Of a DNA stretch of 30,923 nucleotides, positions 25,632-30,923 are shown piece after piece. The stretch spans positions 1 to 30,923 of the forward strand of contig CBCTZG010000035.1 of assembly GCA_965151315.1 (NCBI GenBank), given 5' to 3'. The notes beneath the pieces are model-generated. The model searched no databases. It worked only from the letters and a program-made list of their open reading frames with translations, and was not told the origin of the DNA. Origin of the DNA: Avimonoglobus sp965151315 (GTDB taxonomy: Bacteria; Bacillota; Clostridia; UBA1381). The stretch's first letter is position 1, and every line of letters begins with the position of its first letter. The translations under genes were made by a program, and so were the position numbers.

Positions 25632-26657
25632 ATTTATACATATCAAGATTTAAAAACCATGCAAAGCTGGCCATTGGAAAGGAAAATACGTGTAACGCAG
25701 CTTAGAATTATGGAATGGTACGAACATTTTCAAGGGAATGTTTTTGTATCGTTTTCCGGAGGGGTGGATTCAACGGTACTGCTTGATTTAGCCAGACGGG
25801 CATATCCTGATATCAAGGCCGTTTTTGTCAATACAACCATGGAATTTCCCGAAATTGTACAGTTTGTGAAACTTTTTGAGAACGTCGATATCCTCCATCC
25901 AAAATTAAATTATAGCCAGGTGATTCAAAAGTATGGGTATCCCGTCATATCGAAGGAAGTATCCAACTATATTCACCGGATGAAAACATATAAGGGATGT
26001 ATGGAAGCGTATAAAAACGGTATACATTTAAAATCTGCGGAATGGCTGAGAGAGAATTTTTCAGCCATTCCGTTTTCTTTTATGAAATGTATGTTTGGCT
26101 TTTCGAGACAAAGGGCAGAAGAATTTTTGAGGACTGGACAAATGCCAAAATCAAAATATTGTATCCCCAAACAATGGCAGTATCTGCTTGACGCACCTTT
26201 TCAAATTAGTGATAGCTGTTGTTACCATTTGAAAAAGGCGCCTATACGAAAATATTTGAGAGACACCGGAAGAACAGGTATTGTGGGTACACTTGCCGAG
26301 GAAAGTATATTAAGACGGCAAAAGTGGTTGGAACAAGGCTGTAACGCTTTCCATGCGACAGAGCCAAAGTCTGCCCCGCTATCCTTTTGGACGGCGCAGG
26401 ATATTTTGCAGTATTTGAAATTGACAAAAATTCCTTACTGCTCCCTTTACGGGGACATTATGGAGGTACAGGACGGGAAACTTGCATTTTCAGGTTATCA
26501 AAGAACGGGTTGTACAGGCTGTTTATATGGCTGCCATTTGGAAAAGGAACCAAACAGGGTACAACGGTTAAAAATTACACACCCATCTATATACAGGTAT
26601 CTTTTTGATAAGCTGGACTATGCAGTGGTTTGTGATTATATTGGGATACCATATTAA
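25632..26657 (+). CDS. PAPS-reductase-family PP-loop protein
   Basis: A PP-loop ATPase-fold protein of the phosphoadenosine phosphosulfate reductase family, about 341 residues. The loop is FSGGVDSTVLLDL (residues 41-53); most relatives have SGGKDS. Then come VFVNTTMEFPEI and YPVISKEVS, and a C-terminal Cys cluster RTGCTGCLYGCHLEKEPNR that could hold a metal or Fe-S site. The family also includes DndC, which helps put sulfur into DNA. The natural N-terminus seems to be (M)YTYQDLKTMQSW. It matches ATT 25632, eight bases after GGAG. GTG 25623 lies on the ribosome site, and ATG 25569 would read through the palindrome. This is the only large gene of the cluster that does not end in a palindrome. 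Confidence 0.82.
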   Translation: MYTYQDLKTMQSWPLERKIRVTQLRIMEWYEHFQGNVFVSFSGGVDSTVLLDLARRAYPDIKAVFVNTTMEFPEIVQFVKLFENVDILHPKLNYSQVIQKYGYPVISKEVSNYIHRMKTYKGCMEAYKNGIHLKSAEWLRENFSAIPFSFMKCMFGFSRQRAEEFLRTGQMPKSKYCIPKQWQYLLDAPFQISDSCCYHLKKAPIRKYLRDTGRTGIVGTLAEESILRRQKWLEQGCNAFHATEPKSAPLSFWTAQDILQYLKLTKIPYCSLYGDIMEVQDGKLAFSGYQRTGCTGCLYGCHLEKEPNRVQRLKITHPSIYRYLFDKLDYAVVCDYIGIPY

Positions 26658-26698
26658 GGTCGTGGAAAAGGAGTCCGAGAAGGAAATGGGGTAACGCT

Positions 26699-27919
26699 AT
26701 GAAAACAGCATATATACCTAAAAAACGGTTTACACAACGTCAGTTTGAAAAGGCAGCCAGTATTGATGTTTTGGAGTTTTTACAGCAAAGAGGCTATGAA
26801 TTTAAACAGTACGGAAATACCTACCGGATGAAAGAACATGACAGCTTTGTGATAGACCGGAAAAATAACCTGTGGCATTGGTTTTCACGAGGGATCGGCG
26901 GCGGTGCAATCGGTTTTTTGACAAAGGTTGAAAATATGGACATTGTGGACGCGGTATTACTGCTCTGCGGTGAAGAACATAATGAAGAACGGATGCCAGC
27001 CGGCAAGCCAAAAGAAGCCGAGCAGCCAAAGCCTAAAATGCTGATTGCGCCGCCGGCCAGCGGAAATACCAGACATACCTTTGCGTATTTATCCAAGACG
27101 CGCCTGATTGACAAAGAAATTATTTCCGTTTTGATGAACCAGGGGAAAATCTATGAGAGTGTGGAACACTTTGCTAAAGTACAAATCGGCGGTCAGGTTA
27201 CATCGGCAAAGCTTGTCAATGATACGGATTTTTCAAAGCTGCAGGGATGCGGCCTGGTGGAACGCTGTACAGAAAAAGACGGATTGAAATTGGGCTATAA
27301 CCATGAGGGGAAACTAAAATATGTTGGATTGCCGGAACTGAACCATGCCTGTATTTTTCCCCATTGCAAAAGCGGGATACTGCAAAGTGTTTCGGTTGTT
27401 AATAACTGTGTATTCTGCGGTTATAACGAACATGGCGAGATGAAATATGCCGCCATGCGAAGCGTGGGGCAAAATTCTCATTTTCGGATGGATGCGGTCG
27501 GATCAGATAAACAATACGGGTTTTGCATGGAAGGCAAAAGCGACAGTGTTTACGTTTTTGAGGCTGCCATTGACGCTATGAGCCATGCCACCTTATTCCA
27601 ATATGAAGGGCTTGACTGGAAACAGGACAGCCGGATTTCTTTAAGCGGCGTTTCGGAACTTGCGTTAGACCAGTTTTTGAAAACCCATCCGGCTGTAAAG
27701 AAAATCCACTTTTGCCTTGACAATGATGAAACCGGCAGAAACAATGTCTACGGCGTTTATGACAAGGCAAAAGGCGAATACACCACAAGAAGCTTATTGA
27801 AGAAATATCAGGACAAAGGCTACGAGGTATCGACCGATTTCCCGGTGCTGAAAGACTACAACGAAGATTTGGAAAGCTATTGCCGGGGACGCTCAGAAGG
27901 TGAAGAAATAGAATTGTGA
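26699..27919 (+). CDS. DUF3991/TOPRIM-domain protein (primase-like)
   Basis: This 406-residue protein starts at ATG 26699, with GAAGGAAATGGGG upstream. Residues about 35-95 resemble the N-terminal primase zinc-ribbon fold but lack its cysteines (YRMKEHDSFVIDRKNNLWHW ... GGGAIGFL). The DUF3991 part is about 115-260 (KTRLIDKEIISVLMNQGKIY; FCGYNEHGEMKYAAMRS). The TOPRIM part has VYVFEAAIDAMS near 283 (catalytic Glu) and FCLDNDETGRNN near 339 (D-x-D). Such proteins in conjugative elements probably prime or nick DNA after transfer, but the activity is not proven. It ends EGEEIEL followed by TGA at 27917-27919, which overlaps palindrome copy 2. Confidence 0.87.
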   Translation: MKTAYIPKKRFTQRQFEKAASIDVLEFLQQRGYEFKQYGNTYRMKEHDSFVIDRKNNLWHWFSRGIGGGAIGFLTKVENMDIVDAVLLLCGEEHNEERMPAGKPKEAEQPKPKMLIAPPASGNTRHTFAYLSKTRLIDKEIISVLMNQGKIYESVEHFAKVQIGGQVTSAKLVNDTDFSKLQGCGLVERCTEKDGLKLGYNHEGKLKYVGLPELNHACIFPHCKSGILQSVSVVNNCVFCGYNEHGEMKYAAMRSVGQNSHFRMDAVGSDKQYGFCMEGKSDSVYVFEAAIDAMSHATLFQYEGLDWKQDSRISLSGVSELALDQFLKTHPAVKKIHFCLDNDETGRNNVYGVYDKAKGEYTTRSLLKKYQDKGYEVSTDFPVLKDYNEDLESYCRGRSEGEEIEL

Positions 27920-27943
27920 CCTTGTTCCAAATTGGAACAAGGT
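27919..27943 (+). repeat. Intercistronic palindrome, copy 2
   Basis: The only fully paired copy: ACCTTGTTCC and GGAACAAGGT around AAATT. It begins on the A of the TOPRIM gene stop (GAATTG-TGA). No T run follows, so termination is unlikely here. The AAGGAG ribosome site for the next gene begins 12 bases later. Confidence 0.88.
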
Positions 27944-27969
27944 CATTGATGTAAAAGGAGGTGTTGTAT

Positions 27970-28815
27970 ATGCTTGCCGTTCATACAGTACAGCAGCCGT
28001 CATACAGGCTGAGGATAGAATATGATGAAGAACCTTTGAATCCGCGTGTAGACTATGACAACTTTGGACATATGGCCTGCTGGCATAGCCGGTATAACCT
28101 TGGCGATCAACATGATTTTGGCGAGCCGGTTGAATTGTTAAAACAAATGATACGGGATACCCTTTCGGCAGATGAAGTGATTGATTATGTAAAAAAGGCC
28201 AACCTTAGTGGACTGCGGCTTATCTATAACCGACCAGAACGGGAGTGGCAGCTGCAGGATGAATATAACGGTCAATGGTTTACTGAATATAGTTTCCCTC
28301 CAAAGATGCTGAAAGGTTCTGATATGGTAAAAGAATGTATACTGGAATTATTGCCGGCCAATTCGCTTAAAGAATTAGCAAACCGGCAAAACGTGATGCT
28401 TCCCCTTTATCTATATGACCATAGCGGGATTACGATGTCGTGTGACTATGCCTATCTCTATAATGACCGTTGGGATGCCGGGCAGGTGGGATGGATTTAC
28501 GCCAGCTATGAGGAAATAGAAAAGGAATACGGCGCGGTCAATCAGGAAGCTTTAGAAGAGGCCAAAAACTTGCTCCGAGGGGAGGTACAAATATACGACC
28601 ATTACCTGTGCGGTGAATGTTATGGATATATCATTGAGGAAAACGGCAAAGAAACCGATAGCCTTTGGGGATTTTTTGGTGATTTAAGAGATGTATTGGA
28701 AGATATGAAATCCAATGCTGCCGAAGAACATCAGCATTTATTTGATCATGTGGATTATTGCGTTATGGAATATTCAGAAAATGCAGAATCTGATAGTGAA
28801 GATTTGGAATTGTGA
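27970..28815 (+). CDS. Uncharacterised acidic protein, paralogue A
   Basis: A 281-residue protein from ATG 27970, eight bases after AAGGAGG; upstream GTG/TTG codons overlap that site. It has no signal peptide or membrane segment. An N-terminal block NPRVDYDNFGHMACWHSRYN-LGDQHDF (about 18-45) recurs in the gene at 29417 and in many phage and conjugative-element proteins of unknown role. A second shared block is PLYLYD (about 144) with GWIYASYEEIEKEYG, and a third is YDHYLCGECYGYIIEENG. The protein is strongly acidic, ending SDSEDLEL. Acidity and context allow an anti-restriction or DNA-mimic role, but that is a guess. The TGA overlaps palindrome copy 3. Confidence 0.7.
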   Translation: MLAVHTVQQPSYRLRIEYDEEPLNPRVDYDNFGHMACWHSRYNLGDQHDFGEPVELLKQMIRDTLSADEVIDYVKKANLSGLRLIYNRPEREWQLQDEYNGQWFTEYSFPPKMLKGSDMVKECILELLPANSLKELANRQNVMLPLYLYDHSGITMSCDYAYLYNDRWDAGQVGWIYASYEEIEKEYGAVNQEALEEAKNLLRGEVQIYDHYLCGECYGYIIEENGKETDSLWGFFGDLRDVLEDMKSNAAEEHQHLFDHVDYCVMEYSENAESDSEDLEL

Positions 28816-28839
28816 CCTTATTTCAATTTGGAATAAGGT
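28815..28839 (+). repeat. Intercistronic palindrome, copy 3
   Basis: The most diverged copy: ACCTTATTTC and GGAATAAGGT. The sixth base pair is A-T here instead of G-C, so pairing is kept; one T-G pair is present. It begins on the A of TGA (GAATTG-TGA). TTTTAAAAATG follows. Confidence 0.8.
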
Positions 28840-28886
28840 TTTAAAAATGAATGAAACAATTTAAAAATCGCATATAGGAGTGATAA

Positions 28887-29375
28887 GTGTTGTATGACAT
28901 ACCAAATGATATTATTGAAACGGCAAAAACAGGTCATGGGATTAGTAAGGAACAATTTGAAAGATTATTGGCAGATATGACCGATTCTGCAAGCCAGATT
29001 GCAAACATTTATGAGAAGTTCTTTTCAGATATTGTAAAAGGCGGCGAACAATATGTAGGCTTTGAAGCGATTGGTGATACTGAAACTGAGATAAACCGAT
29101 GGTACGAAACTACCTATGCTTCATTTTATAAAATCAGGGAAATGTTCGGGGGTGAGATATGTAAACGGCTTGCAGATTCAGTTTTAGATGCTGTTGCTTT
29201 ATATCCACAGGAAATGAAAGGCGCTGCTGAATTTTTAGTGAACAATAGCCAGTTGAGTGATTTGAATACCGCAGTATTAGAAGATACTTTGTATGATACA
29301 GAGTGGGGGTTCCCGCAAATATCTGATTTAATAGAAGAAAAGACGGTATGGGATGATGAAGAATTTGAACGATAA
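28887..29375 (+). CDS. Uncharacterised acidic protein
   Basis: A 162-residue protein starts at GTG 28887, six bases after GGAG, or at TTG 28890. It is predicted mostly helical and acidic, with no signal peptide and no motif I can name. Segments include SKEQFERLLADMTDSASQIA, TEINRWYETTYASFYKIREM and a C-terminal EEKTVWDDEEFER. It has one Cys. It lies between the two paralogous acidic proteins in the palindrome-punctuated cluster, so it is probably co-expressed with them. The TAA stop overlaps palindrome copy 4. Function unknown. Confidence 0.65.
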   Translation: MLYDIPNDIIETAKTGHGISKEQFERLLADMTDSASQIANIYEKFFSDIVKGGEQYVGFEAIGDTETEINRWYETTYASFYKIREMFGGEICKRLADSVLDAVALYPQEMKGAAEFLVNNSQLSDLNTAVLEDTLYDTEWGFPQISDLIEEKTVWDDEEFER

Positions 29376-29400
29376 CCTTGTTCCAAATTGGAATAAGGTT
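29374..29400 (+). repeat. Intercistronic palindrome, copy 4
   Basis: AACCTTGTTCC and GGAATAAGGTT around AAATT, with one G-T pair. It overlaps the last two bases of the TAA stop at 29373-29375. GGGAGGTGAT follows after only two bases, so the hairpin sits right against the next ribosome site and could control its access. Confidence 0.85.
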
Positions 29401-29416
29401 CTGGGAGGTGATTGCG

Positions 29417-30145
29417 ATAGCCAAGCCGAAATTTTCAGCAAAAATATTTTATGATAACAAGCCGAAGAACCCACGTCTAAACGAGATAAACAACCGCATG
29501 ATTTGTTGGCACGACAAATATCATTTGGGCGATAAGCACAGCTATCATTCAGAAAAAGAATTGCTGGAAGAATTGATGAAAAAATCGAGCATCCGTCCGG
29601 AAGAAATAGGCGTTGATATGGACGATTTTGAAAATGAAAAAGGGAAAATCCTGAAAGAACTGAAAAAACATATACCGATTATTCCCCTTTACCTTTATGA
29701 CGGCAAGTTCCCTGAAATGACTTGTGCTGCTGAGCGCGGCAGACAGCAGGGTGAATTTATCGGCTATATTTTTATGGATGAGGAAATGCTGGACAAACTA
29801 TTTCAAACATCGGGCGAAAAACGGCTGAACGACGCGATATGGGATATGCTTGAAGATGTGGATTTATATAGTAATTATATGAGCGGGAACAATTTTCTTT
29901 TGGAGTTGTATAAAGACGGAGAGCATTTTTGTGAAGTGTCCGGCTTTACGGGACAGTTGAATGACGACCTGCTGCATGATATGGAAATGGCGGCCGGGGA
30001 GGCTTTAACCGGGGAAAGGGTGTCTGAGGAAGAAGTCAGCGATATGTTCGGCATAGATGCTCCGCAGATCATAGAGGATAAGGAACGCACCAGCGTTCCG
30101 GCCATAGAAAGCATCGAATATGGAGAATATGAGGAGGAACTATAA
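29417..30145 (+). CDS. Uncharacterised acidic protein, paralogue B
   Basis: About 242 residues, paralogous to the protein at 27970. Shared blocks are NPRLNEINNRMICWHDKYHL-GDKHSY near the start, IPLYLYD (about 90) with GEFIGYIFMDEEML, and YMSGNNFLLELYKDGEHFCE (about 154). A perfect anti-16S match, GGAGGTGAT, ends so that the codon at normal spacing is ATA 29417. The in-frame GTG 29408 lies inside that site. Alignment with paralogue A also places the start here, so a rare ATA start is likely. The protein ends ESIEYGEYEEEL and its TAA overlaps palindrome copy 5. Function unknown. Confidence 0.68.
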   Translation: MAKPKFSAKIFYDNKPKNPRLNEINNRMICWHDKYHLGDKHSYHSEKELLEELMKKSSIRPEEIGVDMDDFENEKGKILKELKKHIPIIPLYLYDGKFPEMTCAAERGRQQGEFIGYIFMDEEMLDKLFQTSGEKRLNDAIWDMLEDVDLYSNYMSGNNFLLELYKDGEHFCEVSGFTGQLNDDLLHDMEMAAGEALTGERVSEEEVSDMFGIDAPQIIEDKERTSVPAIESIEYGEYEEEL

Positions 30146-30170
30146 CCTTATTCCAAATTGGAACAAGGTT
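30144..30170 (+). repeat. Intercistronic palindrome, copy 5
   Basis: AACCTTATTCC and GGAACAAGGTT around AAATT, with one A-C mismatch at the variable sixth pair. It overlaps the TAA stop at 30143-30145. TTTATTTTTTTC follows, so this last copy has the look of a true terminator for the cluster. Confidence 0.85.
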
Positions 30171-30240
30171 TATTTTTTTCTTTCATTTTTGAACAAAGCA
30201 AGGACCGGAAAAGGGCGGCCCAGAAAGTTAATGGAAAATT

Positions 30241-30310
30241 CGTCGCTTTGCGACGGCAAGCTTCCTGTTTGTATATACAAACAGCTTGTTTTTAATACTT
30301 GGGCGCTGCC
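30241..30310 (+). other. Cluster of three hairpins in a 190-base gap
   Basis: CGTCGC/GCGACG (30241-30255) is followed by a longer stem, CAAG then CTGTTTG paired with CAAACAG then CTTG, with loop TATATA (30257-30288), and then TTTTT. GGGC/GCCC (30301-30310) follows. The middle one can be an intrinsic terminator. Such clustered stems also occur at transfer origins of conjugative elements, but no relaxase is in view to support that. Confidence 0.45.
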
Positions 30311-30338
30311 CAAACCCGGAAAGGAAGGTGCGAAAAGA

Positions 30339-30521
30339 ATGGAAAATCAGGTACAGCTTTGCCCGAATTGCCAGACGGGGCTGGACAGTTTAGAGCTGGA
30401 TAAACGCAGCCCAATGTGTCCATATTTGTGTTATCATAACGGAACTGCTTGTACAAAATACAAGGCCATGCAGAAGAACGCGATAGGCGGGAAAGATCAG
30501 ATACATCATACCGGCGCATAA
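30339..30521 (+). CDS. Cys-rich mini-protein
   Basis: The start is ATG 30339, ten bases after AAGGAAGG, giving 60 residues. The frame is open further upstream through the palindrome and hairpins, but that part has no ribosome site and looks non-coding. Cysteines are in LCPNCQTGL, CPYLCYHNG and ACTKYK, a pattern fitting a small zinc-binding fold. No family recognised. It is separated from the acidic-protein cluster by terminator-like structures and may have its own transcription. Confidence 0.55.
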   Translation: MENQVQLCPNCQTGLDSLELDKRSPMCPYLCYHNGTACTKYKAMQKNAIGGKDQIHHTGA

Positions 30522-30555
30522 TTGACAAAGTTATTTTACGGATATTGCAAAAGAA

Positions 30556-30584
30556 TTGATTTTTGAAACAGAAAGGTGTATAAT
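30556..30584 (+). promoter_or_regulatory. Promoter of the Fic-like gene
   Basis: TTGATT (30556-30561) and TATAAT (30579-30584) are separated by 17 bp, 41 bases before the ATG at 30625. This is one of the best sigma-A-type promoters in the window. Confidence 0.65.
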
Positions 30585-30624
30585 TAAGATAATACGCAAG
30601 ATAATACTTATGAGGAGTGATTTT

Positions 30625-30885
30625 ATGGAACTGTATTCTCCGCCGTTTCAGATTACAAACCAAATGCTGTCGCTTGTTTCCAGCATTTCAGAAAAACTTG
30701 GACGGATAGGCGTTACGAGTAACCTTCAGGCAAAACCGCATTTAAGAAAAAATAACCGGATTAAGTCTATATATTCATCCCTGCGAATAGAGGCAAATTC
30801 CCTTTCTCTCGGACAGGTACGGGATGTGATTGACGGGCGGATGGTCTTAGGGGAGCAAAAAGAAATTCAGGAGCATTCCTGTTAA
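30625..30885 (+). pseudogene. Fic-family protein, N-terminal fragment
   Basis: ATG 30625 follows GAGGAGTGA and gives MELYSPPFQITNQMLSLVSS. It then contains NRIKSIYSSLRIEANSLSLGQV and DVIDGRMVLGEQKEIQE, the typical start of Fic/DOC proteins (alpha-inhibitory-type S-x-x-x-E helix SSLRIEAN). After QE the sequence becomes unrelated (HSC-stop), so the catalytic HPFxxGNGR domain is lost. The break at about 30876 is abrupt, which suggests another insertion starting there; the window ends too soon to identify it. Intact Fic enzymes AMPylate target proteins and can be toxins. Confidence 0.7.
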
Positions 30886-30923
30886 GAAACAAAAATGATG
30901 TTTGACAAAAAAGAATACCTCTC

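Larger units (their letters stand above)
12470..30923 (+). mobile_element. Left part of an integrative/conjugative-type element
   Basis: The RHS frame loses its native sequence at about 12470. From there the gene content is typical of Clostridia conjugative elements: ParA/ParB, TnpV-like, XF1762, giant methylase-helicase, PAPS-reductase-like protein and DUF3991/TOPRIM. No integrase, relaxase or secretion gene lies in the window, so the right part and the type of element are unknown. The left boundary is inferred from the broken RHS gene, not from a seen att pair. Confidence 0.65.

Noticed and set aside
25579..30170. Five spaced palindromic repeats as a CRISPR array
   Set aside because: Spacing is 0.5-2.3 kb and the 'spacers' are genes; no cas genes are present.
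30120..30338. N-terminal extension of the Cys-rich mini-protein
   Set aside because: The extension covers a palindrome and three hairpins with no ribosome site. ATG 30339 has a good one.

Overview
The window looks like accessory DNA from a low-to-mid-GC Gram-positive anaerobe, most likely a gut-type Clostridia member. This rests on strong AGGAGG-type ribosome sites, frequent GTG/TTG starts, intrinsic terminators, TnpV and XF1762 proteins, and a giant methylase-helicase of the kind carried by Clostridia conjugative elements. I cannot name the genus.

Region 1 (1-4264) is a graveyard of mobile DNA. It holds the right end of an IS256-family element, a C-terminal scrap of an IS110-family transposase, and a complete IS3-family element with orfA/orfB and an A7 frameshift site. 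The IS3 element cuts the 3' end of a small secreted-protein gene. A PIN/AbrB toxin-antitoxin pair follows on the minus strand with a palindromic operator, then about 1 kb of degenerate sequence. The region ends with the 3' part of a tRNA-Ser(GGA) and its terminator. That is the usual scar at the distal end of an element integrated in a tRNA gene.

Region 2 (4539-about 12470) is a two-gene operon for large secreted proteins. The first is a subtilase (S8) with an I9-like propeptide, an acidic Pro/Glu linker, 14 RCC1 repeats, a PPC-like domain and a cohesin-like domain. The second is an RHS/YD-repeat protein whose C-terminal core and tip are missing. Its reading frame runs into foreign DNA at about 12470.

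Region 3 (about 12470 to the end) is the left part of an integrative/conjugative-type element inserted in the RHS gene. Its order is parA, parB, a TnpV-like protein, a small secreted protein, a divergent AAA ATPase (DUF4143 type) behind a repeat-rich promoter, a Cys-rich protein, an XF1762-family protein, a 2633-residue DNA methylase/SNF2-like helicase, a PAPS-reductase-family PP-loop protein, a DUF3991/TOPRIM protein, three acidic uncharacterised proteins (two are paralogues), a Cys-rich mini-protein and a broken Fic gene. No relaxase, type IV secretion gene or integrase is visible; they would lie to the right.

The most unusual structure is in 25.5-30.2 kb. Five of the consecutive genes end in the same 25-27 bp palindrome, and each gene's stop codon overlaps the first bases of the palindrome. 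The similarity continues upstream, in frame, into an acidic C-terminal tail (E-x-E-L or similar). This looks like a family of intercistronic hairpins or cassette junctions in a module of DNA-processing and possibly anti-defence proteins. Two genes just after a palindrome appear to start at ATT or ATA.
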